64,000 bases of DNA from Orlajensenia sp001423545 (GTDB lineage Bacteria; Actinomycetota; Actinomycetes; Actinomycetales; Microbacteriaceae). A program made the translations under genes and the position numbers. The DNA is taken from assembly GCA_001423545.1 (NCBI GenBank), contig LMOK01000002.1, positions 62,001-126,000 on the forward strand. The letters are read 5' to 3'. Below, in pieces: positions 34,189 to 44,332 of the stretch. The notes under the pieces are model-generated. The model saw only the letters and a list, made by a program, of their open reading frames with translations, searched no databases and was not told the origin of the DNA. Numbering within the stretch: the first letter of the stretch is position 1; every line of letters begins with the position of its first letter.

Positions 34189-35030
34189 GCGACTGTCGCG
34201 GCCGGGATCCTGTCGGGGTCCTCGGTCGTCGCGCGCAGTCGCGCCACGATGGTGACGATCACAATGGCGACGACGGCGATGATCGCGGCGACGGCCGTCG
34301 GCGTCGAGAGCAGGTCGCCCGTGAGGCGGGCGATCGCGACCCAGGCGATGCCCCAGCAGAGTGAGGCCGTCGGGGCGAGCCGGCCCTCGCCCCGGAGCGC
34401 CAGTCCGATGCCGATCAGGCCGGCGACGGCGATGACGATCACACCCCACACGTCCGGATCGAGCCCGAATCCGTCGAAGCCGACCGCGACCAGGCCCGCC
34501 GTGATGTTGGCGACGGTCGCGATGGTGACCCATCCGAGGTAGAGCCCGATGGTGCCGTCGGTGATGATGGCGTCGATCACCCCGTCGCCGCGGTACTGCC
34601 GGGCCAGCAGGAAGCTGCGGATGAGCACCAGCAGCAGGGCGACGATGATGGGGATGCTCAGCCAGAGCTGGTCGAACTGGATGCTGAGGATCCACGCGGC
34701 GTTCAGGATGAGCGACGCCGCGATCCAGTAGCCGAGCCGGCGGTGGCGCTCGGCGCTGCGCTGACCCGGGAAGAACTGCCAGACGGCGTAGGCGAGCAGC
34801 CCGGCGTAGATGACGCTCCAGATGCTGAAAGCACCCGAGCCCGGCGCGACCACGGTGGCGTCTGCAGCGAGAGCTCCCCCGGCGGCATCCTGGATCGGGG
34901 TTCCGCCTGCCGCCCCCGAGCCGATGAACGAGCCGACGACGGCGATGACGGCGCTCACCGCCACGGTGATCATGCGGGCGTAGTCGCTGCCCGTCGCCTG
35001 CTGCTGTGTCTGCTGTGTCTGCTGTGTCAT
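34185..35030 (-). CDS. TspO/MBR-like tryptophan-rich membrane protein
   Basis: This 281-residue protein has about eight hydrophobic helices. FSIWSVIYAGLLAYAVWQ and LNAAWILSIQFDQLWLSI resemble the conserved part of TspO-type proteins (W-rich helices with W-x-x-I-Y). It is longer than the classical TspO of about 160 residues, with extra helices at the C-terminus. The first dozen residues are a Gln/Thr run (TQQTQQTQQQ). TspO proteins bind tetrapyrroles or respond to oxidative stress; this role is uncertain here. Confidence 0.65.
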   Translation of the reverse strand: MTQQTQQTQQQATGSDYARMITVAVSAVIAVVGSFIGSGAAGGTPIQDAAGGALAADATVVAPGSGAFSIWSVIYAGLLAYAVWQFFPGQRSAERHRRLGYWIAASLILNAAWILSIQFDQLWLSIPIIVALLLVLIRSFLLARQYRGDGVIDAIITDGTIGLYLGWVTIATVANITAGLVAVGFDGFGLDPDVWGVIVIAVAGLIGIGLALRGEGRLAPTASLCWGIAWVAIARLTGDLLSTPTAVAAIIAVVAIVIVTIVARLRATTEDPDRIPAATVA

Positions 35031-35180
35031 GGTTCTCCCCGTCGTCCACCCGGGTCCAGCGTAGGGCGCGTACCCCGTTCAGGGGGCATCCGTTCAGTGA
35101 ATACACGGATCCGTCGAGCCGCGTCGGGCACTGCCGTCCCCCGCGAGACGGCGAGCGTCAGAGCAGGTGCAGAGCGAGCG

Positions 35181-36107
35181 TCAGTGTCCGATCGTGAGCG
35201 CGATCGCGCGGTGGTCCGATCCGTTGGCATCGAGCACGTGAACGGATGCGGCGTCGATGCCGCGCGTCAGGGCGTGGTCGAGCGCCACCAGGGGGATCCC
35301 GGCCGACCACGTGAACGGGAATCCCGCCGTGTCGGTGCGCACCAGGGGAGCCTCATCCGTCACCGGAACGAGCATGTGGTCGTCGGTGGAGGTGTTGAAG
35401 TCGCCGATCACGACGAGGCGGTCCGACGTGTCATCGGCGAGGGTGCCGGCGAGGTTCTCGAGCATCCGGTCGCGGTCCTCGTATTCGCCGGGGCGGAAGG
35501 AGGCGAGGTGCACGGCGAAGAGCCGGGTGATGCCCTGCGCCGTCTCGACGTCGACGCTGAGAGCACGCTTCCAGCCGAGGCCGAGGTCGAGTCGCTGACC
35601 GTTCGAGAGCTCCGTCGTGCTCCAGACGCCGACGGTGCCGGCGACGAACGAGTACGGGTAGCGGTCGGCGAGGGCGTCGGCGACGGTGTCGCGGATGTCG
35701 CCGCTGAGCTCCTGCAGCACGATCACGTCGGGCTGGTCGTCGGCGAGGGCGCTGACCATGGCCGCGGCGTCGCCGTTGCCGGCCTCGAGGTTCTCGCTGA
35801 CGATCGTGGTCGTCTCGGCCGTGGCGGCGACGGCCGGTACGGGGAGGGCGGCGGGCAGCACGACGAAGCACCACGCCAGCGCTGCGGCGCCGGCCCCGAT
35901 GAAGGCCGCCGGAGTTCGCACGATCACCGCCCCGACGAGCAGTGCGATCACGACGACACCGAGCCAGGGGAACGCGGCCTCGACGAGCGAGAGCGTTCCC
36001 GCGAGACCGGGCAGTGCCCGATGGAAGACCAGCAGCGCCGCGAGCACCAGGCCCCACACGAGAACCGAGACTCCCCGCGCTGTGCGGCGCCGGGTGCGTG
36101 TGGTCAT
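35181..36107 (-). CDS. Endonuclease/exonuclease/phosphatase (EEP) family membrane protein
   Basis: This 308-residue protein has three N-terminal transmembrane helices (about 12-32, 46-64 and 68-92) followed by a DNase I-like EEP domain on the outside or periphery. Catalytic motifs are SENLEAGNG (Asn), VIVLQELSG (Glu), VIGDFNTSTDD (Asp-Asn) and GSDHRAI (Asp-His), all present. Such membrane-anchored EEP proteins of actinobacteria may hydrolyse phosphodiesters or nucleic acids. The substrate is unknown. Confidence 0.87.
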   Translation of the reverse strand: MTTRTRRRTARGVSVLVWGLVLAALLVFHRALPGLAGTLSLVEAAFPWLGVVVIALLVGAVIVRTPAAFIGAGAAALAWCFVVLPAALPVPAVAATAETTTIVSENLEAGNGDAAAMVSALADDQPDVIVLQELSGDIRDTVADALADRYPYSFVAGTVGVWSTTELSNGQRLDLGLGWKRALSVDVETAQGITRLFAVHLASFRPGEYEDRDRMLENLAGTLADDTSDRLVVIGDFNTSTDDHMLVPVTDEAPLVRTDTAGFPFTWSAGIPLVALDHALTRGIDAASVHVLDANGSDHRAIALTIGH

Positions 36108-36183
36108 CGGTCGATCATGGCAGCACCGGATGCCCCGAAAGTGAACGGCAGCTGAGTGCGGACTGCGTGCCCGAGAACGCAGC

Positions 36184-36216
36184 GAGGGCCGAGCGCCCTG
36201 TGAGCGCCCGACCCTC
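36184..36216 (-). terminator. Hairpin terminator of the sugar transporter gene
   Basis: GAGGGCCGAGCGC and GCGCCCGACCCTC form a 13-bp stem with two mismatch or wobble positions around a 7-base loop, 20 bp beyond the transporter stop codon. Confidence 0.7.
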
Positions 36217-36236
36217 GGAGTACTGCGTGGCGGTGC

Positions 36237-37727
36237 CTACAGCTTGGCCGCGACCTCGGACTTGCCACGCTTGGGCTTGGACGCGAAGGTGACCTCGGCC
36301 TCCTCGAGCGCCATGCCGCGGGTCTCCGGGATCTTGAAGAACACGAAGATGCCCGAGAGCAGCGCGAACGTCGCGTACATGCCGTAGGTGAAGGTGAGCG
36401 AGAACGCCGCCAGCGCGGGGAACGACACCGTGATGAGGAAGTTCGCGATCCACTGCGCTGCGGCGGCGAGGCCCAGGGCCTTGCCACGGATGCGGCTCGG
36501 GAAGATCTCTCCGAGGAGCACCCACACGATCGGACCCCACGAGGCGCCGAAGGAGATGACGAAGATGTTGGCGGCGACGAGCGCGATCGGGCCCCAGGCA
36601 TCCGGCAGCGAGACCTCGCCGTTCGATCCCGTGACTGCGAACGAGAACGCCAGCGCCATGGCGCCGAGCGACAGGAACATGCCGCTGGAGCCGGCGAGCA
36701 GGATCGGGCGGCGCCCGAGGCGGTCGACCAGAAGGATGGCGACGACGGTGACGGCGACGTTGGTGACCGAGGTGATCACGCTGATGATCAGCGAGTCGGA
36801 CTCGGCGAATCCGACGGCCTTCCACAGCGTCGTCGAGTAGTAGAAGATCACGTTGATGCCGACGAACTGCTGGAAGATCGACAGGGTGAGACCGATCCAG
36901 ACGATGGGCTTGAGGCCGAACGCCTTGCCGCGCAGGGTGGCCTTCTCGCCCTCCTTGTCCTCGTCGATCGCCTTCTGGATGTCCTCGACGGCCCGATCGA
37001 GGTCGTCTGCCTCAACGAGGGTGGAGAAGATCTCGCGCGCCTCGTCGGTGCGGCCCTTGGTGAGCAGGTACCGCGGCGACTCCGGCAGTCGCAGGGCGAT
37101 CACCCCGTAGACGACGGCCGGGATGGCGCCGACGAGGAACATCCAGCGCCAGGCCTCGAGTCCGAGCCACAGCACGTCGTCAGCGCCGCCGGCGACACCC
37201 GCGAGGAGGGCGTCCGACAGCAGGGCGGCGAAGATACCGATCGTGATGGCGAGCTGCTGCAGCGAGGCGAGGCCACCACGGATCTGGCGGGGCGCGATCT
37301 CGGCGATGTAGGCCGGAGCGACGACCGAGGCGATGCCGATGCCGAGACCGCCGATGACCCTCCAGATTCCGAGGTCCCAGACGGAGAACGCGAGGCCGGC
37401 GCCGACAGAGCTGACGAAGAACAGGATGGCACCGAGGAGCATGACCTTGAGGCGGCCCCAGCGGTCGGCGAGCGTGCCCGCGAGGTAGGCGCCGAGTGCG
37501 CACCCGAGCAGCGCGACGGCCACCACGAAGCCGGTGATGACGTCGTTGAGGCCGAAGTCCTTCTGGATCGAGTCGACGGCGCCGTTGATGACCGACGAGT
37601 CGAAACCGAACAGGAAGCCACCGACGGCTGCCGAGACCGCGAGGCCTATCGCCCGGCGTCGATACTTGCCGGTCGGGGCCTTGCCGCTCGTCTCCGTCGA
37701 CTTGGCACTCTCATTGGAAGTCGTCAC
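36237..37727 (-). CDS. Sugar porter family MFS transporter
   Basis: This 496-residue sugar:proton symporter has the sugar-porter signatures: DRWGRLK after TM2, PESPRYL after TM6, DRLGRRP in the second half and PETRGM after TM12. A GTG at 37727 is chosen because AGGGGAG lies just upstream; a TTG at 37742 would be an alternative. The 60-residue cytoplasmic loop is charged. No sugar-catabolic gene is next to it, so the substrate is open. Confidence 0.9.
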   Translation of the reverse strand: MTTSNESAKSTETSGKAPTGKYRRRAIGLAVSAAVGGFLFGFDSSVINGAVDSIQKDFGLNDVITGFVVAVALLGCALGAYLAGTLADRWGRLKVMLLGAILFFVSSVGAGLAFSVWDLGIWRVIGGLGIGIASVVAPAYIAEIAPRQIRGGLASLQQLAITIGIFAALLSDALLAGVAGGADDVLWLGLEAWRWMFLVGAIPAVVYGVIALRLPESPRYLLTKGRTDEAREIFSTLVEADDLDRAVEDIQKAIDEDKEGEKATLRGKAFGLKPIVWIGLTLSIFQQFVGINVIFYYSTTLWKAVGFAESDSLIISVITSVTNVAVTVVAILLVDRLGRRPILLAGSSGMFLSLGAMALAFSFAVTGSNGEVSLPDAWGPIALVAANIFVISFGASWGPIVWVLLGEIFPSRIRGKALGLAAAAQWIANFLITVSFPALAAFSLTFTYGMYATFALLSGIFVFFKIPETRGMALEEAEVTFASKPKRGKSEVAAKL

Positions 37728-37923
37728 GACTCTCCCCTTCAATCGTTCCGGCGCGCTCGTCTGGGCGTGCTCGTGTCAGCTGCGCACTGCGGATGCGTCG
37801 ACGTGGCTGAGTGGAGATTTGAACGGACTGCAGACGGCTTCCTCGACATCTCTAGGTCCTCGGCTCGCACAGGAGCCGCCCTTTCCACGGCATCCATCGT
37901 ATGCCTGCGACAGGGTGCGAACG

Positions 37924-38655
37924 TCAACTCGGGGGAGGGTTGACAACGGGGGTTCCGGCGCGGCCGATCGCGGCGATGCCGAAGAGGAATCCGCTGACCA
38001 CCAGCACGATGCCCGGCAGGAAACCCGTTCCGATCGGGGAATCGTGGGAGGCGAGGAACGCGCTCGACAGGATCACGTACTCGGCGATCTGACTGCCGAG
38101 GCACAGCCCGATGGCGAGCACGGCCCAGGCCAGGCGACCTCGGTGCGACCGGGAGAGCACGAACAGGACGATCGACGCGACGACCGGCGCGAGGAGTGAG
38201 ATGAGGCCGAGAACGGATGCCGGAACCCAGCCGAGAACGCCGAGGGCGGCATCCGTCAGCGCCGCCAGAAGCTGGCCTGCGCCGATCACGACGCTCGCCG
38301 CCGCTGCCACGAGGCAGGCGACCAACGCTGTGCGCGACGCCGCGGCCCAGGATGCCCACACCAGCCAGAATCCCGTCATCACGAACGAGGCGAGGGCGGC
38401 GAGCACGACGGCCCCGAGGATCGGCTCGAACGGTGCGCTGACGATTCCGTAGTCGCGCAGGTGATCCTGCGCCGCGACGCACGCCGGGGAATCGAGGTCG
38501 ATGATGCACGGACGCCACCTGATGCCGGCAGCGAGGATGAGAGCGGTTCCGGCGACCACGAGGAGGATGGCGGTCGGAACCCAGGGCGCGCGGGCTGCCG
38601 ATCGGCGCGGCACCACCGTCGTCGCCGAGGCAGACGCCGAGCCGGGCGCCGACAT
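37924..38655 (-). CDS. DUF998-like integral membrane protein
   Basis: This 243-residue protein has six hydrophobic helices and an N-terminal cytoplasmic Ala/Ser-rich tail. Helix arrangement and the region IGTGFLPGIVLVVSGFLFGIAAI fit DUF998-type membrane proteins. The start lies just after the stop of the small upstream membrane gene (five bases apart), indicating co-transcription; the longer frame is a shadow of that gene. Function is unknown. Confidence 0.72.
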   Translation of the reverse strand: MSAPGSASASATTVVPRRSAARAPWVPTAILLVVAGTALILAAGIRWRPCIIDLDSPACVAAQDHLRDYGIVSAPFEPILGAVVLAALASFVMTGFWLVWASWAAASRTALVACLVAAAASVVIGAGQLLAALTDAALGVLGWVPASVLGLISLLAPVVASIVLFVLSRSHRGRLAWAVLAIGLCLGSQIAEYVILSSAFLASHDSPIGTGFLPGIVLVVSGFLFGIAAIGRAGTPVVNPPPS

Positions 38656-38660
38656 CGCCG

Positions 38661-38870
38661 TCACCGCCGCCGGGCGTCGACGGCGAGAGCGCCGATGCCG
38701 GTGACGAACACGGGGAAGGCGGCCAGGACCAGCAGGAACGCGATCTCGGTGCCCGTCATGACGATGGCGATCCCGGCGATGGCTGCGATGACCGAGGTCG
38801 CCACGCACAGCACCCCCACGATCGCCGCCGGCGAGGTCGAGCGCGGCATCCGTTCGTCACGTGCTCCCAT
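38661..38870 (-). CDS. Small two-helix membrane protein
   Basis: This 69-residue protein has helices at about 14-35 and 42-63 and ends in ARRR. No family is recognised. It pairs with the DUF998-like gene downstream. Confidence 0.6.
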   Translation of the reverse strand: MGARDERMPRSTSPAAIVGVLCVATSVIAAIAGIAIVMTGTEIAFLLVLAAFPVFVTGIGALAVDARRR

Positions 38871-38957
38871 GGCACGAGTCTGGCCGGATCTCGCCGCCGG
38901 CGACAGGGAGTTCAGGTGAACTCTTGCGTGCCGGGTGCACTGTGCGGAGACGGACGA

Positions 38958-41024
38958 CTACGCGTTCGCCGGGTCGCTCTCCGATTCGACGACGTCGGTT
39001 CCGGATGCCGCAGACACCGAGCCGGTGACAGCGGCGAGCTCGGCGTCGATGTCGGTCGCGCCCTGGAACTGCGAGTTGTAGAGGCGGAAGTACGCCCCCT
39101 CGCGCGCGATGAGCTCCTCGTGCGAACCCTGCTCCACGATGTCGCCGTGCTCCATCACCAGGATGAGGTCGGCGTCGCGGATGGTCGACAGGCGGTGCGC
39201 GATCACGAACGAGGTGCGACCGTTGCGGAGCGCCGCCATGGCGTGCTGCAGGAGCAGCTCGGTGCGGGTGTCGACCGATGAGGTGGCCTCGTCGAGGATG
39301 AGCACCGACGGAGCAGACACGAACGCTCGCGCGATCGTGATGAGCTGCTTCTCGCCCGCTGACACGTTGGACGCGTCCTCGTCGAGCACGGTGTCGTAGC
39401 CCTCGGGCAGCGAGTGCACGAACCTGTCGACGTAGGTGGCCTTCGCCGCCGCCACGATGTCGTCGTCCGTCGCGTCCTGACGCCCGTAGCGGATGTTCTC
39501 CCGGATGGTTCCGGCGAACAGCCACGGGTCCTGCAACACCATGCCCGTGCGCGAACGCACGTCGTGGCGACGCAGGTCGGCGATGTCCTGGCCGTCGATG
39601 AGGATGCGGCCGCCGTTCAGCTCGTAGAACCGCATGATGAGGTTCACCAGCGTGGTCTTGCCGGCACCCGTGGGCCCGACGATCGCCACGGTCTGGCCCG
39701 GCTTCACGCTGAACGACAGGTCGCGGATCAGGGGGCGATCGGGCGTGTAGGAGAAGGCCACGTTCTCGAACGAGATCGTGCCGTCGCCATCGACCGGCTT
39801 CGGGGCGTCGACGGCGTCGGGCTCCTGCTCCTCCTCGTCGAGCAGTTCGAAGACGCGCTCGGCAGAGGCGACTCCTGACTGCACGACGGCGGCCATTCCG
39901 CCCAGCTCCGACAGCGGCTGCGTGAACTGCTGCGAGTACTGGATGAAGGCCTGCACGTCCCCGAGGCGCAGCTGACCGCTGGCCACCATGAGCCCGCCGA
40001 GCACGGCGATGCCCACGTAGGTGAGGTTTCCGATGAACATCATCCCGGGCATGATCATGCCCGAGAGGAACTGCGCCTTGAACGAGGCCTGGTAGAGCTC
40101 CTCGTTCTCGGCCTTGAACTTCGCCATGGCGTCTTCCTCGCGGCCGAACACCTTGACGAGGGCGTGTCCGGAGAACGACTCCTCGACGCGGGCGTTGAGT
40201 CGGCCGACCTTGCGCCACTGGATGTTGAAGGCCTTCTGCGACTTGGGCCCGATGACGCCGAAGATGACGCCCATGAGCGGCAGGGAGACGAGGGCGACGA
40301 TGCTGAGCTGCCACGAGATCGAGAACATCATGATCAGCACGCCGACCACGGTGAGCACGCTCGTGATGACGGTCGAGAGCGACTGCTGCATCGTCTGCGT
40401 GATGTTGTCGATGTCGTTCGTGACGCGCGAGATGAGCTCGCCGCGCTGCACCTTGTCGAAGTAGCTGAGCGGCAGGCGGTTGATCTTCGCCTCGACGGAT
40501 TCGCGGAGGCGGTACATGGTGCGCATCATGATGATGTTGATCACGAAGCCCTGCACCCAGCTCAGCACCGAGGCGACCAGGTAGAGCGCCAGCGCGAACA
40601 TGAGCACCTGGCTGAGTCGAACGAAGTCGACGCCCTCGCCCGGCGTGATGTTCATGGCGGCGATCATGTTGGCCTGATCGGTCTGCCCGTCGGCGCGCAG
40701 GCCCTCCACGACCTGGTCTTGGGTGACGCCGGCCGGCAGCTGCGCGGAGACGACGCCCTCGAAGATGATGTTGGTCGCCTCGCCGAGCACCTTCGGGGCC
40801 GCGACGGTGAGCAGAACGCCGATCGCACCGAGCAACGACACGAAGATGAAGGCGACGCGATGCGGCTTCAGCAGGCCGATGAGTCGACCGAAGCTTTCGC
40901 GGAAGTTGGCCGCCTTGCCCGGCTTGACACTGTCCCAGTCGCCGGAGGCGAGACGCGCCTGCTCGGCGAGTTCGAGTTCGAGCTGCTCCTCTGCGGAGAT
41001 CGCGCTGGTTGTCCCGGTGCTCAT
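38958..41024 (-). CDS. ABC exporter subunit with canonical Walker B
   Basis: This 688-residue half-transporter has an N-terminal TMD (about 60-400) fused to an NBD: Walker A GPTGAGKT (about 449) and Walker B LILDEATSSVD with the catalytic Glu. Its signature is VSAGEKQ instead of LSGGQ. It overlaps the partner gene by four bases (ATGA) and should form a heterodimer with it. Together one site has the normal glutamate and the other a degenerate Asp, as in TM287/288- and LmrCD-type exporters. An insertion near residues 110-160 of the TMD makes it longer than usual. The substrate is unknown. Confidence 0.9.
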   Translation of the reverse strand: MSTGTTSAISAEEQLELELAEQARLASGDWDSVKPGKAANFRESFGRLIGLLKPHRVAFIFVSLLGAIGVLLTVAAPKVLGEATNIIFEGVVSAQLPAGVTQDQVVEGLRADGQTDQANMIAAMNITPGEGVDFVRLSQVLMFALALYLVASVLSWVQGFVINIIMMRTMYRLRESVEAKINRLPLSYFDKVQRGELISRVTNDIDNITQTMQQSLSTVITSVLTVVGVLIMMFSISWQLSIVALVSLPLMGVIFGVIGPKSQKAFNIQWRKVGRLNARVEESFSGHALVKVFGREEDAMAKFKAENEELYQASFKAQFLSGMIMPGMMFIGNLTYVGIAVLGGLMVASGQLRLGDVQAFIQYSQQFTQPLSELGGMAAVVQSGVASAERVFELLDEEEQEPDAVDAPKPVDGDGTISFENVAFSYTPDRPLIRDLSFSVKPGQTVAIVGPTGAGKTTLVNLIMRFYELNGGRILIDGQDIADLRRHDVRSRTGMVLQDPWLFAGTIRENIRYGRQDATDDDIVAAAKATYVDRFVHSLPEGYDTVLDEDASNVSAGEKQLITIARAFVSAPSVLILDEATSSVDTRTELLLQHAMAALRNGRTSFVIAHRLSTIRDADLILVMEHGDIVEQGSHEELIAREGAYFRLYNSQFQGATDIDAELAAVTGSVSAASGTDVVESESDPANA

Positions 41025-42754
41025 GCGCTTGCCTCCACTCCGAGCTGCGATTCGACGATCTCACGGTAGGTCTGGCTCGACTCGAGCAGTTGCTCGTGCG
41101 TTCCGACCCCCACCATCCGGCCGTCGTCGAGCACGACGATGCGGTCGGCATCGGTGATGGTCGAGATGCGCTGGGCGACCACGATCTTCGTCACCTGGGG
41201 CAACTCCCTCCAGAGGGCTTGTCGTAGTCGGGCGTCGGTGGTGAGGTCGAGGGCCGAGAACGAGTCGTCGAACACGAGCACGTCGGGCTGGTGCACGATG
41301 GCCCGCGCGATGGCGAGGCGCTGGCGCTGGCCGCCCGAGACGTTCGTGCCGCCCTGGGCGATGCGGGCCTCGAGCTGGCCGTCCATCTCGGAGACGAAGT
41401 CCGCACCCTGCGCGATCTCGAGTGCGCGCCACAGCTCGTCGTCCGTCGCGTCCTCGCGCCCGAAGCGGAGGTTGGATGCGATGGTCCCGGTGAACAGGAA
41501 CGGACGCTGCGGCACCAGGCCGATGCCGTTCCACAGGAGGTCGAGGTCGGCCTGGCGCACGTCGACGCCGCCGACCGACACGGAGCCGGCCGTCACGTCG
41601 AAGAGGCGCGGGATGAGCGAGACGAGGGTGGTCTTGCCGGCTCCGGTCGATCCGACGACGGCCACGGTCTCCCCGGGCTCGGCCCGGAACGTGATGCCGG
41701 AGAGCACGGGCTGCTCGGCACCGGGATAGGTGAAGCCGGCGCCGTCGAAGGCCACCGACCCGGGCTCGGGGAACGTGGTCGCCGGCTGGGTCGGGCGGAT
41801 CAGCGTGCTCGAGCTGTCGAGAACCTCCCCGATGCGGTCGGCCGACACGGCCGCGCGGGGGATCATGATCGTCATGAAGCTCGCCATGAGCACGCCCATG
41901 AGGATCTGCATGATGTACTGCATGAAGGCGAAGAGCGTGCCGACCTGGATCTCGCCGTTGTCGACCCTGATGGCGCCGAACCAGATCACGGCGACGACGG
42001 TGACGTTGAGCACCAGCATCGCGAGCGGGAACAGGACGACGAAGAGCGATCCGACCTTGCGGCCGACGACCATGATGTCGTAGTTGGCCCCGGCGAAGCG
42101 CTCCTCCTCGATGGGTTCGCGCACGAACGCGCGCACGACCCGGATGCCGGTGAGCTGCTCGCGCATGATGCGGTTCACGGCGTCGAGGCGCTTCTGGTAG
42201 GTGCGGAACAGCGGCACCATGCGGCTGATGATGAGACCGGCCACGACGAGCAGGGCCGGAACCGCGATCGCGATGATCCAGGTGAGGCCGATGTCTTGAC
42301 GGATGGCCATGATGACTCCGCCGATGGCCAGCAGTGGTGCCGAGACGAGCATGGTCGCGCCCATCATGGCGAGCATCTGCACCTGCTGCACGTCGTTCGT
42401 GTTGCGCGTGATGAGCGAGCCGGCCCCGAACTGCGACACCTCGCGCTCGGAGAATCCGCTCACCCTCTCGAAGATGTTGTCGCGGATGTCGCGGCCCATC
42501 TGCATGGCCGCACGGGCGGCGAAGTAGGTGGCGATGATCGACGCGACGATCTGGCCGAGGGAGATGCCGAGCATCATGACGCCGGTCGACCAGATGTAGC
42601 CGGTGTCGCCCGTCGCGACGCCCTCGTCGATGATCTGGGCGTTGAGGGTGGGCAGGTACAGCGACGCGAGGGCCGCGATGAACTGGAAGACCAGCACGCC
42701 GAGCAGCGCCCAGCGATACGGCTTCAGGTAGCGGACGAGGAGTTTTCCGAGCAT
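41021..42754 (-). CDS. ABC exporter subunit with degenerate Walker B
   Basis: This 577-residue half-transporter is the upstream partner of the 688-residue subunit. ATG 42754 has GGAGA upstream; the longer frame is discarded. The TMD covers about 1-320; the NBD has Walker A GSTGAGKT (about 367), signature VSGGQRQRL and Walker B VFDDSFSALD, where the catalytic glutamate is Asp. This means its own ATP site is degenerate, while its LSGGQ-like motif completes the active site of the partner. A drug, lipid or peptide exporter is likely. Confidence 0.9.
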   Translation of the reverse strand: MLGKLLVRYLKPYRWALLGVLVFQFIAALASLYLPTLNAQIIDEGVATGDTGYIWSTGVMMLGISLGQIVASIIATYFAARAAMQMGRDIRDNIFERVSGFSEREVSQFGAGSLITRNTNDVQQVQMLAMMGATMLVSAPLLAIGGVIMAIRQDIGLTWIIAIAVPALLVVAGLIISRMVPLFRTYQKRLDAVNRIMREQLTGIRVVRAFVREPIEEERFAGANYDIMVVGRKVGSLFVVLFPLAMLVLNVTVVAVIWFGAIRVDNGEIQVGTLFAFMQYIMQILMGVLMASFMTIMIPRAAVSADRIGEVLDSSSTLIRPTQPATTFPEPGSVAFDGAGFTYPGAEQPVLSGITFRAEPGETVAVVGSTGAGKTTLVSLIPRLFDVTAGSVSVGGVDVRQADLDLLWNGIGLVPQRPFLFTGTIASNLRFGREDATDDELWRALEIAQGADFVSEMDGQLEARIAQGGTNVSGGQRQRLAIARAIVHQPDVLVFDDSFSALDLTTDARLRQALWRELPQVTKIVVAQRISTITDADRIVVLDDGRMVGVGTHEQLLESSQTYREIVESQLGVEASA

Positions 42755-42945
42755 CAGATCTCCGAAGGGTGGTGGAAGGCAGAGTAATGCGGGGTGTGAG
42801 GGCAGTATCCCCGAACCCACCGACACTGCAGGACGCAGGAGCTGTCGCCGGTGGGACGAGCGCGGTGGAGGGCGGTCCCCGCGCAGCCGATCAGCCTTTC
42901 AGACTCGCACGCGCTCGCGATGAGGTCAAGCGAACAATGCTCGTC

Positions 42946-44250
42946 TCAGGCGACGGATGCCGCAGCGAGCGGTCTCGGTCGCCGGGAGATCGAGATGCTC
43001 ACGACCGCGGCCACGATGCACAGCCCGGCAGCGCCGAACCAGGCCAGCGTGTATTCGCCCGTCGCATCGCGCACCGTCGCCGCCGCGGTGGCGGCGATGG
43101 CGGCTCCGACCTGGTGCGAGGCGAACACCCAGCCGAAGACGATGGGGCCGTCCTTGCCGAACACCTCGCGGCAGAGGGCGACCGTCGGCGGGACCGTCGC
43201 CACCCAGTCGAGCCCGTAGATGACGACGAAGATGATGATGGGCGGTGCCACGGTGGCCGACAGCAGGAACGGAAGCACGAGCAGGCCGACGCCGCGCCCG
43301 GCGTAGTAGACGGCGAGCAGGATGCGGGGGTTCACCCGATCCGTCAGCCACCCCGAGGCGATCGTGCCGACGATGTCGAAGATCCCCACGACGGCGAGCA
43401 GGCCCGCAGCCGTCGTCTCGGCCATGCCGTGGTCGTGCGCGCTCGGGATGAAGTGGGTGCCGACCAGGCCGTTGGTGGTCGCGCCGCAGATGGCGAACCC
43501 CGCCACGAGCGCCCAGAAGGTGCGCACCCTGCTGGCCCTGGCGAGGGTCGACAGTGCGAGCTTCGCCGCGTTGCCCCGCGCCGGCGGCTGGTAGACGTAG
43601 GAGTCGGGGGCGCCGAACGGCGTGAGCCCGAGGTCGACGGGGTTGTTGCGCAGGAAGAGGAGCACCAGCGGAACCACGGCGAGAGCGCCGCAGGCCACGA
43701 GCAGGCTGGCCTGGCGCCAGCCCTGCTGCTCGACGAGGATCGCGATGAACGGGAGGAACGCCAGCTGGCCCGTCGCACTGCCGGCCGTGAGGATGCCCAC
43801 CACGAGTCCGCGGCTGCGCACGAACCACTGGTCGGCCACGGTCGCCGCGAAGACCAGCGCCATCGATCCCGTGCCGATGCCGATGAGGAACCCCCACGTG
43901 AGCACCAGCATCCACGGCTCCGTCGCGAAGATGCTGAGGCCGGCACCGGCCGCGACCAGCAGCAGTGCGCAGGTGGTGACGATGCGCATGCCGAAGCGGG
44001 CCATGAGGGCCGCGGCGAACGGCGCCATCAGGCCGTAGAGCAGCAGGTTCACCGTCACGGCCACCGAGAGCTGGGTGCGCGACCACCCGAACTCGGCCTC
44101 GAGCGGCAGCATGAGCACGCTCGGTGCCGCTCGGAACCCGGCGGCACCGACCAGCGCGAGGAACGCGACTCCGGCGACGATCCACGCCGGGTGCACGCGC
44201 CAGTTCGGGTGCGGGCGCTGAGTGCTGTTCGGCGCTGGCGGGATGGACAT
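42946..44250 (-). CDS. MFS transporter (monocarboxylate/oxalate-formate-like)
   Basis: This 434-residue, 12-helix transporter shares features with the OFA/MCT branch: FGWSRTQLSVAVTVNLLLYGLMAPFAAALMARFGMR in helices 1-2 and GWLTDRVNPR as the second-half motif A. ATG at 44250 (MSIPPAPNS) is preferred; the longer frame overlaps the divergent DUF2207 promoter and start region. A short-chain organic-acid substrate is likely by family only. Confidence 0.85.
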   Translation of the reverse strand: MSIPPAPNSTQRPHPNWRVHPAWIVAGVAFLALVGAAGFRAAPSVLMLPLEAEFGWSRTQLSVAVTVNLLLYGLMAPFAAALMARFGMRIVTTCALLLVAAGAGLSIFATEPWMLVLTWGFLIGIGTGSMALVFAATVADQWFVRSRGLVVGILTAGSATGQLAFLPFIAILVEQQGWRQASLLVACGALAVVPLVLLFLRNNPVDLGLTPFGAPDSYVYQPPARGNAAKLALSTLARASRVRTFWALVAGFAICGATTNGLVGTHFIPSAHDHGMAETTAAGLLAVVGIFDIVGTIASGWLTDRVNPRILLAVYYAGRGVGLLVLPFLLSATVAPPIIIFVVIYGLDWVATVPPTVALCREVFGKDGPIVFGWVFASHQVGAAIAATAAATVRDATGEYTLAWFGAAGLCIVAAVVSISISRRPRPLAAASVA

Positions 44251-44332
44251 GGTCTCGAGTATGGCCGACTCCCCGGCCGCATCCGCGTCCCCAGCCGCTT
44301 CCGAGACCGGTGCCCGACCTAGGCTGGGTCGT

